Origin: Gyrodactylus bullatarudis
Taxonomy: Eukaryota > Platyhelminthes > Monogenea > Gyrodactylidea > Gyrodactylidae
DNA length: 64,000 bases
Reading direction: 5' to 3'
Assembly: GCA_012064415.1 (NCBI GenBank)
Contig: SSNU01000173.1
Location: forward strand, 186,455 to 250,454
Shown here: positions 11,934 through 53,051 of the stretch, one piece after another
How the letters are laid out: the number at the start of each line of letters is the position of its first letter
Position numbering within the stretch: position 1 is the stretch's first letter
Position numbers and translations under genes: made by a program
Notes under the pieces: generated by a model
Seen by the model: only the letters and a program-made list of their open reading frames with translations
What the model was told of the DNA's origin: nothing
Databases searched by the model: none

Positions 11934-13134
11934 ATCAGAATTTCAATTCGAATAGTTTTGATTCTATCCACATCATCCTACCCAGGTGAACCGGTGAAAT
12001 GTAAAAGAAAAGCATGTGAAAGAAAATAATTATCACTTTGATGAATTACAACTTTTTGTAAATAAAATGTACAAACCCTGACGATGGTATTTTTTCTGTT
12101 TTACAAATAAAGACATTTCCTTCATAAAGCGTTATCTTTCAATATTTTCAAGTCACAATTTTGGACCCCAATATGAAATTTGGCCAATTCTATGAATTCA
12201 AAAATGCCCATACTTTTTATCGATATTAAAATTTTCAAGCAATTTATAGGCTGGATTTTTTCGATCAACATTAGACAAAGAAATTCGACATTATTGTGAG
12301 ACATCGAACCATTTGAATTTTTCGATAATCATGAAGGGAAATGATCCTAAATTTAATTTTTTCTTGGGGATGGCCAAATTCGAATTCGTTCTTCAATGAT
12401 AATCCGACATACCAGTTGAGAATCATTTTCAACGATGAATTTTCCTAACTTTCCTAAGAAAAATAGTAAATTCTTTTTGGAATCAACCCTATTTAAATAT
12501 TATATCAAGAGTATCATAAAAGACTTTACTGTATACTATGCAGTGTATAGTTTGTTATAAATTTTAGATATTAATTCCGTCTCCTATTTTTCCACGTGTA
12601 TCAATATTTTCGATATTCATGTAGATCTGATTGTTATCTGGGGAGAGAAAATTATTAGATTTTACAGAATCTATTGGAATCCCTCCCCGCCTACCTAGAG
12701 ATCTGTAGTTTATTTGTTCTAGCCGTTTTTAGGAAGAGAAAATATTTACATTGAATTTCGGAATTTGATATGCAATGTATCACTTTAAAGCAATGAGTCT
12801 ACTCAGCATTGACTATAGATCATAATTGCAATACACACCATACAATCCTGGATAGAAATTAGTAATCAATTTTTGTAATTATAATTATATAGTAAAATGT
12901 GACCAATGATATTCAAGTACGTACCTTTTGTCTTGATGAAAAAATCTATACGTTTTCTTTCCAAAATAAATGCAGTTTTTCTCGTTTGTTTTCGTTCAAA
13001 AAAAAGATGCATACAAATTTCACACAAAATCCAAGACTATGATTTACATTGTTTCGTGTTTGAAAAAATTACTTCTCGTCAACTACTAGTGAGCTGCTGG
13101 AAATGATAAGACGGAGATTGAAAAGGTATTTCTC
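11934..13134. other. intergenic, no gene seen
   Basis: After the kintoun polyadenylation signals (12061-12066, 12106-12111) the sequence is A+T-rich with only shadow-length frames. A 66-codon frame at 12906-13106 has no homology that I recognise and no start context. Confidence 0.4.
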
Positions 13135-13141
13135 TATAAAA
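13135..13141 (+). promoter_or_regulatory. TATA box of the small Ser/Thr-rich gene
   Basis: TATAAAA lies 75 bp before the ATG at 13210, leaving room for a start site near 13165 and a leader of about 45 nt. Confidence 0.45.
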
Positions 13142-13209
13142 CGAGTATATTCTAGACATGTTGAATAAAAACCAAATGAGTCTCGGTCTTATTCATCAAT
13201 CTGATTATC

Positions 13210-13620
13210 ATGACTAGAGAGAAGACTACAGTAGATTCATTCGCTTCGGACACTTTGGATGATTACGAATCGAATATTTGGTCAGATATCTCGAGCGATT
13301 TGACTTCAATTAGTTTGAGTAAAAACATGCCTACCTCCACTATGCAATATACAACAAATTCCCTATCTGACTACGATACAGACTCTGAGACATTTTTCAT
13401 GACAAAATCAAAGAATGACAACTCCTCAACAACGACATTGATCAAAGATGCATTTCTGTTCTCAATGAGTCAGTCGGAGAACTCCCTCGACACTATCAGT
13501 CTTGAACAGCTTCCATTCACTGTTTCACATTTCTACATGGTAGACATTGAACAGACATGTGAGAATAGTCCGACGACAGATCAAGATGGTGACAGTAGTA
13601 TCATTACAAGTTATTTTTGA
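13210..13620 (+). CDS. small single-exon Ser/Thr/Asp-rich protein, unknown
   Basis: A 136-residue frame begins at a genuine ATG, with a TATA-like box upstream and AATAAA at 13638-13643, just 18 bp past the stop. The product is about one third Ser and Thr with many Asp, has no signal peptide or membrane segment, and lacks any domain I recognise. Phrases such as SENSLDTISLEQL and DYDTDSETF suggest a disordered, phosphorylatable protein. Its composition is more codon-like than the surrounding A+T-rich noise. The complete promoter-ORF-poly(A) arrangement makes a real gene more likely than chance, but no homologue is known to me. Confidence 0.5.
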   Translation: MTREKTTVDSFASDTLDDYESNIWSDISSDLTSISLSKNMPTSTMQYTTNSLSDYDTDSETFFMTKSKNDNSSTTTLIKDAFLFSMSQSENSLDTISLEQLPFTVSHFYMVDIEQTCENSPTTDQDGDSSIITSYF

Positions 13621-13643
13621 TATTTTAGAAAAATTTTAATAAA

Positions 13644-14664
13644 ATGCTGATTAAAAATACATCCCCGAACACTTTTCTATTTAATGTTTTCAATAGATTC
13701 TTTGTGCTGTGTAATCGCCGTTTTTGAAAATTTTGACGTTCTAATGTACGCATAAATCTTATATATTTTCCAAATTGACCGAATTCTTTCAGGATGCATT
13801 CAGAATATCTGTAATATTAATTTGACGGGTAAATCTGATTTTAAAAAGATTATAACTGTTGAGAAGCATAAATCCCGAATATTATTTCATATTTATATCC
13901 GAGCCAAATATTATTTAAACAAATATGTTTTATACAATTTGGCTCATAGAGATTATTGTTTCAATCGCTAATAAATATAACTACTACGATACCCTATCTC
14001 ACGTGTGTTCAATATGTCTCCTCCAAGAATACAAGAATAACAAGTCCAATAATTTCAGAATTTATCATTTCTCGTAGTAAAATTCATTAGTGGCATCTTC
14101 AATTCAAACTAAAAATTCTAAAGAAATATTTTCTTCTTTTATTTCATATCAAATAAAATCTTTAAATTGAAAAAATTAAATAAACTACAAGAAAATAAAG
14201 ATTTTCTCAGTCCAAATACGAGTAGGGGACAAAAAGAATATTGATTTTGATTTCATTCAATAAGCATGCAGCTGAAATTTATCCAATCAAAAGAATTTTG
14301 GCAAATCATTGTTATTCATTTGAGCCTCAAATGATGGCACTGAAATTTTATAATAGGCAGGAATTGTTTTGCACTATCCTCAGTCTAAATACTGGACAGT
14401 CGATATTCTTGAAAGCCTATTTCTCAGGACGAAAGTTAGATAAATTTAAATCGGGTAATCAAAAATGCAGGACACTTTCTGCTCAAATTTGATTGAAATT
14501 CTCTTGGCTTATCATTCAAGAGAGAGAAAAGAGGTTTTCATTTAAAAAAACTGAATTTAATTCACAGAAATGCACAAGAAATTATTAATAATAAACATCT
14601 TTTATCGACAAATGATAATGTACTAATGGGGGGAATAGAAAAAATCTTCAAGGAGGAGCATATT
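13644..14664. other. intergenic, no gene seen
   Basis: Nothing is recognisable apart from an 83-codon frame (14241-14492) without motif, splice partners or start context. The stretch lies downstream of both flanking genes. Confidence 0.4.
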
Positions 14665-17600
14665 TTACAAGTTACATGTTCGTAAATTTTTCTTGACAAT
14701 ATCCTTTACTTTGTGTTGCATGATTTTCATAACAGCAACAGCGTCCTCTTTACTGTCATGGCCATCGACTGAAATTAAATTTGAAATAATTTTAATTGAG
14801 CAACTCAAACTACTTAAGTTGGTTGATATGAAGTTGGGAATCTATGATTTTTACGAAAACCTCGATTTTTTCATCAAGAATTCGAATTTGTTAAAGATTT
14901 TCTGGAATCCTACTTATGTTGCCCGCTTTTACCATTTGAAGAAAAAAATTCTGAAAAAATTATTTTTATGAAAAATATGGTCATTTTTCCATTTGGCGCC
15001 AAAATCCCACTTTTTCGAACTAGGAGCTGAAAATTTTTATTGATTTCAAGGTGGGAGACTAATCGAAAGAGTTTTTTCAGGATTTCTGAAAAAAAATTAT
15101 AGATTCCCAACTTCATATCAATTAGCTTTACTTGTAATTGAAAATTACTACTTGAATCTGAGTTGATGAATCAAAGTACATATAATTTTTTCCAAAATTA
15201 GTTTAATGACACAATTGAATCTTTTAGTTATACGTCATTTAGAGTAGAAAGAAGAGTTTAAAGAGAAATAATAACTACTTTTTAGAAGGTTAACAAAAGA
15301 TATAGTGTTTAGTTGATCTCAGTTCGCTTACAAAACAAGGAACAAACCTGGCAACCTACTCTTGATATGGACAAACGAAAACAGTATAAAAATATATGTC
15401 AGTCACATTAGTTCTTTACCTAAATATATTACATTCTTCGATAAGCAATGGTACTCGATCTTTAACAAAAATCTAATTGACCTGAAGATGAGAAATTACT
15501 ATTCTTACAAAAAACTCAATTTTTCCATATAGCCAGGAAAAAATTTTTAATTCTAAATTTGATCCAAAGTATCAGTATCAGCTTTAAACTTTGAAAACTT
15601 CGATAGAAAATTTTGAGCTAAAAGGTTGTAAAAGTTCATCACGTTATCTTGGAATTCTAAGACAATGAATTTTTTCCTGGCTATATGGGAAAAATATTGA
15701 GTTCTTTGTAAAAAAAGTAAATTCTCTCATCTTCAGGTCAATTGGATATTTCTAAAATGGAAAAGCATCAATATTTCTGAGTATTTCGATTAGAAAGATT
15801 TTCCAGAGTGCCAAATGTGTGTTTTGCTTGGAAACTTTAAAATGCCCAAATCATCTTTTTGATGATTCGATTAAGCGTTCTTAGAGTATATTCGCGATTC
15901 TGTTGTAAAAAGTGAAGGAATAAATAAATACTCACTATTATTCTGAATAGGCATATTAATAAGTTCAATGGCTAAATTCTTCAATGCCCTCTTTTTCGGC
16001 GGTCCATACTTGTGGGGGAAGACAACAGAGGTGTCAACTATTTTATCATGGGTTATCTTCAAGGAGATCAAGTCATTCTCTAATGAATGTCCCATTAGTA
16101 TTGTCTCTGAATCGAAAATCTTCAACATTTCCAGTTGAATGTGGGTAAGGTATTCATTGACGTTGTCAAAGTCTTCTGGATTCAATCCGGAGAATCTCGA
16201 GTTACAATCAAGAATCAAGCCAGATGGCTTGACCAATTTGTCCATAATAACATGACATCGGGAATCGACAATTGTCACTCTGGCTAGTTCATATCTTAAA
16301 GAAGAATTCATCAAAATCTAACACGATTCAGATCACAGTTTATCAATTACAGTTATTTTCTTAAAATAAAAAGATGCCAGATAATTTCAATACAATAAAA
16401 AATTTGACCTATCTAAGATCTTCTCTAATTGTTTCATGAAACCGATAGTATCAAAGATTCCAAAAACATCTTTATCTCTTGAAAATAAATGCTACTTATG
16501 AGGTAGCAATGAAATTCAGCTCTATTAATCCAAACACTCATTCAAAGAGAGTTCATTTTTTACAAAAAATGAAATCTTTTTTTAAAACGTTTTTTTGAAA
16601 GTATACTTCCCAGGGTCATATAGATAAAAAGTAAGATAACTTTAATCGCCTGAACTGTATCTGCTAAAGCTTCAAAGATAGTCTATTTTTAAGGGTTAAA
16701 TACCAAGTTAATGGATTTCTAGTTAATCATGTACAATTAGTTGTAAGGCACTTACCCCTTGGTTGTATAGACCATTTCACAATCCAGAGCAAATATTTTA
16801 CAATCCCCTTTGGGAAGGGCATTCATACACACTTCATCGATGGCCTTTTCAGTTGCATTCCTTGGTACTTTGGTTGAGGTAAGGAATTTGGAGAATGCAA
16901 TATTCAACTCATCCTAGGATTGGATTCAAATATAGTTTTAATATTCCATAAAAATGGGTAATCATGTCTCACATACTTGGGACAAATCGAATTTGTTTTT
17001 ATCCAAGGCAGGAAGAAGTTCAAAGTAGCCCTCTTGAGTATCAAACCATCGGTTGGCGTCACTAACATGGCCATTCTTGCAGACACAACAGCCAGAAGTT
17101 CCAACTGGCATCTGACAACACAAGTACTTGGCTTGCCACCCAGTTACGCCTGAACAAAATGAAATTTACTGATGACTTTTGATAGTTTAAAAATTAAATT
17201 TTTCTAACAAAAGAGAATTTCATACCTCACCTTTCATAGATATTGGTTTACCCCAATGATATTCGCATATATTCTTATTGACAGTATGACCATAAGAGTC
17301 TACTGTATATTTTGCATTGCATCGACAGCATATTCTAGTATTCTTGGGCAGTTCACTTATGGGTAAAACCTTGTCAGGTATTTTGATTTTACAACTCCCC
17401 TTGAAGCTCCCAGTTATCGGGAAGCCATTTTCATAGAGTTGTTCATTTGTTAAAATGAACTCTTTAAGATATCCATAGATATAATTGGTTTGAATAAACT
17501 GGTCTACTCTCTCATCAAAGGTAAGATCCCTCAACAACAAGGAACTGTTGAATGGTCTATTGGAAGGTGTTGCCTTTTGACTCGAATTCAAAACCTGTGC

Positions 17601-18386
17601 TTTTGGCGGAGATATTAAAGGCTTTTTTACAACTGGCGGTTTTCTCACAACTGGAGTTCGATCTACGATATCTTTTAGTTCTCTCAACTTTTCCACAACA
17701 GCTCTGAGATATTTTGGTCTATTCAAGGACTTTTCAATGGCACTTTGTTCGTCATCTAAAGCCTAGACAATTTTGAAAATTAAAATAATATTCCGATTAC
17801 TTACTCTTTTGTATGCAATTTTCTCGGTAGAACAAAATTTCAAGTAATAGTCGACAAACTGATCAAGATATCGCATTCTAATCGGGAGAGGAACAAATGT
17901 ACAAGGGCGCAATGGCATTTTGGGACGTTCAGAAATAACTTCTGATGGGGGTTCTTCTACCTTGATGACTTCAACTGGACGGGGTGGCATTCGTATACTA
18001 TCGGGAAGAGATAACCTATTACCATTACGTTTTTCATCGTTGGTAGGTTCAGTGTTTTCCTCGCTCTCACTGGAATCATACAAATCTTTGATAAGATTTT
18101 CCAATTTCTGCTTTTTTATTTCTTTCTTTTTAGAGACTGGCTTGAATATTTTAGACGAGTGAGAGGAAGAAGAAATTTCTGTAGATGATGGTCCATACTT
18201 GGGTGTAGCACATATTTTCTTGTCAAACTGAAAGTTTGGATTGTATGCTACGGCAATTGAATCAGGCTTATACCAATCACTTTCACCAATAAGAGTAGGT
18301 ACATATTCTGAATTTTCTTCATTTTCATTCTTTTTCAAGCATGCAATAGGTGTCGGAGTATAGGAATATTTATTAGAATCATCCAT
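14665..18386 (-). CDS. REXO1: REXO1-type RNA exonuclease (DEDDh family)
   Basis: Exons (minus) 18386-17805, 17762-17231, 17149-16977, 16913-16756, 16294-15936 and 14768-14665 join to 635 residues. The first half is a charged, Pro/Ser-rich disordered region. Next comes the family's cysteine-rich module (ICCRCNAKYTVD, CEYHWG, LCCQ, GCCVCKNGHV), which probably binds zinc. The C-terminal third is the EXOIII exonuclease fold with all acidic residues visible: Asp and Glu in ALDCEM, Asp in GHSLENDL, and His and Asp in GHDSKEDA. It should be a catalytically competent 3'-5' RNA exonuclease, acting in the nucleus on structured or ribosomal RNA tails. The 42-, 63- and 81-nt introns contrast with a 1.2-kb last intron holding two MITEs. 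Vertebrate REXO1 is about twice as long, so REXO1L/REXO3-like naming is possible. Confidence 0.93.
14823..15121. mobile_element. foldback MITE, family M1, full-length copy
   Basis: Left end TTGATATGAAGTTGGGAATC (14823 on) is matched by its reverse complement ending at 15121, giving arms of about 30 bp over a 299-bp element. The interior holds the palindrome TTTGGCGCCAAA (14993-15004) found in other copies. There is no ORF. It is inserted in the last REXO1 intron. Confidence 0.75.
15474..15752. mobile_element. second foldback MITE in the REXO1 intron
   Basis: Segment 15474-15555 (from AATTGACCTGAAGATGAG) recurs inverted at about 15665-15750 (CTCATCTTCAGGTCAATTGG at the outer end). The arms are roughly 80 bp with scattered mismatches. 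It lies 350 bp from the M1 copy and differs from it in sequence. Confidence 0.7.
16530..16720. repeat. CCCTTA-family MITE fragment
   Basis: The core phrase TTTTTTAAAACGTTTTTTTG (about 16577) and AAAAGTAAGATAACTTT (about 16627) match the family at 10021 and 44345. A terminal AAGGGTTAA follows at about 16699. It sits in an intron of REXO1. Confidence 0.5.
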
Positions 18387-18747
18387 TTACGAAAATAGAT
18401 GCTAACAATCTGTTAGTAACAGATACTATCTAATAGATAGAAATTTTGAAAAAAATTGAAGCTTAAACAAAAGGTTACATGTTTGAGTAAAGTTATATTG
18501 TTTGAAAATATTTTCTGTAGGCGGCACATATAAATTGTGGGTGATTCTCTCTAAGGTGCTCGCTTCACGCTCTTGTATCATTTTTGTATAATGTTCAAAA
18601 ATATACTTTACTTTTGAAATAAACATTGAACTTGATTATTTACTAACAAATAAAATCATTTATCAAGGAATTATACATGTGGAATTTATTAAAAAGTGTT
18701 GTCTTTGCATCGAATGTAACTGAATTGTAAAAAATTTATGAAAAATA
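18387..18747. promoter_or_regulatory. shared divergent promoter of REXO1 and TAF4
   Basis: The two start codons face away from each other across 361 bp. No clear TATA box is seen. A 66-codon minus frame at 18426-18626 could be leader or an unrecognised upstream exon of REXO1, but has no splice evidence. Confidence 0.5.
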
Positions 18748-21700
18748 ATGAATTTTCGACCTTCCGGTCCGACTCAACAGTCCCCAGTGTCTGTAAGACT
18801 ACCAATACCCAATATTCGGACTATAAATAGGCCTATTAACGGAACCATGACAAATCCCCATCTTGTTAGTTATAAATAAATCATTATTTGCATTTAATTT
18901 ATTTTTCAATTTTCTTTTTAAAACTTTCTAGGCCCCTCGACAACCAATGAACCAATTTTATCTCCTTCCTAAAGGCACCGTAAATCCAGTTCAGAGTACA
19001 ACTGCCTATTCGAACATGGTTCAAATGCGTCCAATGACTGTGCCACAGCCGGTAAATCCAATCAATGGAAATAACCCTGTACTTCAAAGTGAGCATTTAT
19101 ATTATTATTGAAAGGTATCATATTTTCTCCAAATAATTAAAGAGGCAAAGTTAAGTGACTTGAAATTTCTCCGAATGCTCTCATTAGAAATTATTGTCTC
19201 TCTCTCTAGTTGATTTTTATCTTGCGAAACTGCTAACACTAACAAATTCATAAATTAAAATTCACTTTAAAAAATACTCTATGATAAACTAGATGTCGAT
19301 GACTATTGGAACGAGAGGTCTTATCTAAATAACAATTCTCGAAATCACATTCAATCTCATCATCATCATCATTTACCTGGCATCCAGCCACCACCTCCTT
19401 ACCATAATTCTATGAATTATATGAATGGTAAGACTTGTATATCTCTCATTTTTCCTTTTACTCACTCACCTTCAGAATTTTATTTCCTCCCTGTATTTCA
19501 ATATCAACTTTCAACTCACACAACTCCAAAATAAAAAAAATTATGTTTCCTACATATTTTTCATGGTTTACTTATTCCGTGTTTATTTATTTTTATTTGT
19601 TTCTAGTTATTTTTACATAAAAAACATACGCTAAAAACTTATTTGTCAAAAACCCGCTAATCATTTATCGAGGATTACTCTGTTTTTCTCATCCACTTAC
19701 AATACAATGTATAAACTTGGTTTTATTCTAACAATCATACCTTCATATTTAGCCATTTACTCAAATGTCTTCTATTATAATTTGGAAATAAATAATTTTC
19801 TCCCCCCTATAGGACAGCCCATCGTTAATCAGCCTCCAGCTACAACTGCAATTACAACTTCTTCAACTGGATCTAGTAAATTGCTCATATTTTTCAAACA
19901 GCTTCTTGATTTGTCACAAAAATCTAAGCGAGCCGATGCCCATGCTGGTGTCGTCAATTTAATTCAAAAACTTGTTGTAAGTTCCTCACCATCCCCATTA
20001 TATTTCAATAATATAATTATAAAATTCCTCCAGAATCGAGAAGTGAACAGTCAGGCATTCTGTACTCAACTTCAAGCCATTCTCAAGAGTGACAATACTA
20101 AAACCAATATTTGTCCATTCATAGAGAGTAACATTGATTCCCTGAGAAAAGATCTTTACTTTGGCAAATTCACATTGCCCAATGTCCAAGCTCCCCGTAA
20201 GGAAATGATTGAAGATATTCTCAATGTTCCTTCCTCTATAACAACTCAGCAAAACACTAATCAAATTGTAAGTCTCAAAAGTATATTCCATTTGAAAATT
20301 TGTTAACTTATCAATCTTTCCTACTAGCAAACGATTAGTGTTAATAACAATAACAATGTCATCTCGAATATTCGAAACACTACGCCGACAATTGTACAGA
20401 ACCAACGTTTCACTACCTCGACTGTTACTTCATCTCCCATCATGGCAACTGGGGGTAATACTATTATGACAAGTGGAATCCCAATAGCTAGATTTACCCC
20501 AGCCAACTCTGCCACCACTGTCATTCAACCATCTATAGCCCCTGTTTCCCAACGTTCTGTCATTCAGACTGGAATTATAAGTGCCAATAGCTCAGCTAAA
20601 ATGCTCCTCTCTGCTCCTCCACATTCCGGCACAGCATGTCGCCTCTTAGCTCCCAACACAGCAAACATTCGACCTATTGCTCAGAATCAAGTAAGTCAAA
20701 CTAATCTTGTTTAAATTTCATTCGTTCCTTATACCTTATCCCCCCCATTTCAAGTATTCTTATGTATGTTTCACATTTAACCGGAAGGATTCTTTCTCTC
20801 TCTCTCTACATGTCACTATTTCTGCTCACTATTTCTACTCACTTTGGCCTGATCCTCATAATTCATATTGATATCATTTCTCTTTTTTTCATTACAGCCC
20901 ATCCCTGTGACAGCCAATCCATCCGCCAATGTCACCACCAATAGGCCTCAGTTAGTAGCCCCCAAGTCATCCACTGCTAACGGTATGTCAATTATGAATT
21001 ATCATGGTGCCAAAATGATTACTGTCCCCCAGAATGAAACCCATGGAAATTCTCTTTCCACCAATGACCAGCCATTCTTTCCAACCTCAGTGGTTAAGAA
21101 TAAAATGGAATCATGTCTCTCAGAAAATGCTAGCAGCAATCTTGTAATAAGCGAAGATGCAGCTGCTTGTCTAGCTCATGCCCTGCATAGTTTTACTAAA
21201 TCTCTATTGATTCGTCTAAACATTGTTGTACAACACAGAACTGATAGGCTAATCGATGATCCACGATTAAAACAGGTTGATGCAGTGCGTGATCAAATCG
21301 GCTTTCTCCAGCGTCTAGATGAACATTTGATGAATCGTCAATCGGATCTTGAAAAAGAATTAATTTTAAAGGCAGCTAAATCTCGTTCTAAATTCGAAGA
21401 TCCCGACCAGATCAAGGTTAGAGAAATGGCCAAGCGTCTAGCTAACGAGGACTACGAAAGAGAGAAACAACACCAAGCAAATCTCACGGCTCTTTCTGCC
21501 ATTCAAGGCTATAAGAAGCGCAGATTAGATCAGACCAACAATAATAATAACCAAGATGGCAGTGATACCTCTAATCAGACACCTTCATCTGCATCTGCCC
21601 TGTTGGCTGTTAAGAAGAATGCTGCTGGCAATCTTGGCCCAAGGATGAGCATTGGATCTGTAAAGTCTCTTGCTCGTGATCCAACCAATTCTAGTAGCAT

Positions 21701-21878
21701 CGATTCTACCCAATTCTCTTCAGCTAACACAACATCTTCTATGCAGAATATACGAACTCTCAGCTCTTCAGCTGCTCTTCGCACAAAGAAGGCCTGTCTC
21801 AAGGATCTTCAGTTTGTCCTTTCGAAGCATAGTGTATTATCCAAGAGTCGAACTTTATATAAATCTTATTGGCATTAA
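18748..21878 (+). CDS. TAF4: TFIID subunit TAF4
   Basis: Exons 18748-18864, 18932-19088, 19293-19427, 19813-19976, 20034-20267, 20328-20690 and 20898-21878 join to 716 residues. TAF4 is a core TFIID scaffold that pairs with TAF12 through a histone fold and binds activators. A Pro/Asn/His-rich N-terminus is followed by the TAFH (NHR1) domain in exons 4-5 (KLLIFFKQLLDLS, FCTQLQAIL, CPFIESNIDSLRKDL). A low-complexity Ser/Thr linker comes next, then the C-terminal histone-fold region (FTKSLLIRLNIVVQHR, DQIGFLQRLDEHL, LILKAAKSRSKFEDPDQIK) and the terminal KDLQFVLSK...LLYK-like tail. Length is between fly and vertebrate TAF4. The start ATG was chosen because it opens the frame that splices cleanly; a nearby ATG at 18738 is out of frame. 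Confidence 0.96.
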
Positions 21879-23087
21879 CCTCATGTATTAATGCTTGTAA
21901 TAATTATTCTAATTCCAACAGAGCTTTTAAGTGTATTTTTGTGATGAAATGATTTTTTTGTTTGTACAAATTTTCACATTACTACGATCATATTACAACT
22001 CCCCCTCCCTTTCATAAAAACACTTTTTCAACCTCTACCACACCATTTATACATTTCATCTCAAGCCTTTTCTTCATTCCACTAAAAGTCCAACTAATTC
22101 GATTCTCTATTGAAACCAGATTACTCCCCCACCCGCCTATATTCTCTATTTTATTATACTTATTATCAACCTTATTATTCTCTCTCCACTATTTTGAAAT
22201 AATATTCACTCATATCAATCTCCTATCTATCATTTTTGAATTTATTCTTCTTTTTCATACGCATCAAATTATATATATAGTATTTAGTCTAATTTTCATC
22301 TTTTTACATTCTCTGTCGATACAAAAATAACTGAAAATATTTACTCCCTACGAGTAAAAGTCATTCATTCCAGTTTATTTTACACTACACTATCAAAACC
22401 TTGTGAACCTTGGGTTAAAGATGAACCATATTTATTATTATATACTACAAATAAATGTACATAAAAATTGTATTTTGGATGAAAAAAAAATAATAAAAAA
22501 AAGTGTACAGATATTCAAATGATCAAAGAAATCACAAATATTTGGTTGGTTGTATAATATTTATGTATAAAAGTACCGATGAAAGTTGGGAAGATGAATT
22601 TTATAAAATCATATTCCTCGCCTAAATAAATAGAACGAGACTTTCATGTGTTGAATAAAAAATATTTTATAAAGACCAAAAAATCAAAGAAAACTTTCCG
22701 ATTACTACATCTTATACATACAAAGAAGAAAAAATATCTGATAGCTGATTCTATATATTTAAAAAAAAAGATTGAAAAAGTCAATAATGATTCCATTGTG
22801 GATTGATACTTGAATCTTTCACCAGGATATTGTTGTGCGAAATCTACTATTTAGTTATCAAATATGATTAAATAAATTTTCTTTATTATCATTTTAATTT
22901 TTCCTTAATATAGTAGTATCACCTCAAGTACTTACAAGAATATGTCTTTAGTCTTTTGAGACTTTTGGAAAAATTTATTGAATATGAAATTAACATAATT
23001 ATCATTATAAATTACAGTAAACTTTTACATACACATACTTAGAGTTGGAACAATAGTAATATTTATCTTCAATAATCAAATATTTAT
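21879..23087. other. TAF4 and H4 convergent 3' regions
   Basis: The stretch is A+T-rich with possible poly(A) signals (AATAAA at about 22449 and 22490). A 122-codon plus frame at 21962-22330 is Phe/Ile/Leu/Ser-rich and is what pyrimidine-rich A+T sequence yields by chance. No gene is seen. Confidence 0.5.
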
Positions 23088-51678
<28,591 letters not shown>

Positions 51679-52162
51679 TGCCCCTTCATAATACATGGAA
51701 TGAACACTGCAAAAGTCTATTGTTACAGATTTTAAAATTCTTTCAAAGTATTTTATAAATTTAAATCCAAATCATTGCTTTACATTTTTGAAACTTTGCA
51801 AAAATCCCAATAGAATTCGTTTCTTAATTGCTAATTGAGAAGATCTAGGAAAATTATTTCTATTTTTTCAAAGTTTATATTCAAGAATATCATCATCATC
51901 ATTATTAGTATTCAACTTTCTCTCTGAGTTCAACATTACAAAATGCACGAATTTGAGTTAGATTACATTCTCTAAAAGAGGGAGGAGGTTAATTTAAAAC
52001 AAAATCATCCACAGCGTTTAATAACCGGAGGTGTGTGCAATAACAAGGGAGATTATTCCTTCTTTCTCTTAAAGGGGGAACAGATTGTGTCTTCATTGTG
52101 GAAGTCGACATACTTCATGTCGTTAGATAGGCCAGAGTGAAGTGAATCCTGAGGCAATGTCT
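51679..52162. other. convergent 3' regions of FAK and the KEN-box gene
   Basis: No further frame is seen. The two genes converge within about 480 bp. Confidence 0.5.
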
Positions 52163-53051
52163 TTAGAGAATCAATTCTAAAGGGGGGGGGGAACATTTAT
52201 TAACCTCAACCATACATAAGATGGATTTAAAAGTAAGAGAAACTAACTTGGTGCCACCTTGGAGTGTATCTTCGTCTTCCTCGACAACTGGCACAGATTC
52301 GAAGACAAACTCGGAACAATTATCAACAAGATCATCCTTACACTCCGACAATTCATCAGATATGGAGAAAGAGAATTCGGTTGATGTTCCACTGATGCTC
52401 GAACGACTAGAAAGACCTTGGGAAAAGTCCTTATCCATGTAGTTATGCAAGTGCCGACGCCATCGTTTCACTTGGCCGTCCCATGCTCTACGTGACATTT
52501 TCAAAAATTTATTAGGCGTCTTGGGGTGGTATTGCTCACGAACTGGCTTGGGTATTTCAAAAATGTACTTGGCATAGATATCAGATATTTTTGAAAGATC
52601 AATATCTTTCTGACGTCTTCTGAGTTCATCCACTTTTTTCTCTGTGTTTTCGTCACTCTTCTCTTTGCGCTGTAACTTCTTCTCATAATTGGACAGGTCT
52701 TTACGCTCTTCATCGCATAGAATGCTTAAATTGAACCAATCCTTTTGCTTATATAGTTCATAGCGTTCCTTGGCTCGACGTATTTCGATTGTGGGATCAA
52801 AATCCTTGTGATAATTTCTTATCCAACCAGGACCGATTGTTATATCTGAAGTGCTTTTACGTTTGCTGCCTGCCTTGGGAAGGGGGAAATTTTCCTTGTC
52901 ACTAGGATCGAAATTTAATCTGCAAAATTCATTAAATAGATAATTACGTATCTGTACACCTCGCCTTCTTGTGAGGTCGGTTATTTTTAATGGGCAATGA
53001 TTTTCGACTTCTAAGCTGCTGAACTGGTTGGTCAGATTTGGCTTGAGGCAT
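52163..53051 (-). CDS. basic KEN-box protein, unknown
   Basis: Exon 53051-52960 starts at an ATG (PQAKSDQPVQQLRSRKSLP), and a 40-nt intron (52959-52920) joins it to 52919-52163, giving 282 residues. The protein is highly charged, with a KEN degron-like motif (SDKENFP), a basic N-terminus, a long charged helical middle (EEERKD to DELRRRQKDID) and a Ser-rich acidic tail. I recognise no domain. A nuclear, cell-cycle-degraded protein such as a sororin-like factor is only a guess. The last 40 nt may contain another intron (52215-52177, with a C10 tract and TTTAG acceptor); splicing it creates a TAA at the junction and a 265-residue product. AATAAA at 52201-52196 falls in that intron. Confidence 0.65.

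Noticed and set aside
14693..15116. Two overlapping frames of 92 and 68 codons
   Set aside because: Both read through the arms of the M1 MITE or the antisense of the last REXO1 exon.
18426..18626. 66-codon minus frame between REXO1 and TAF4
   Set aside because: Looks mildly coding but has no donor joining it to REXO1 exon 1 and no domain; kept only as a possible leader.
21962..22330. 122-codon plus frame after TAF4
   Set aside because: Composition is that of A+T/pyrimidine-rich 3' UTR (Phe, Ile, Leu, Ser, His); no motif and no splice partners.
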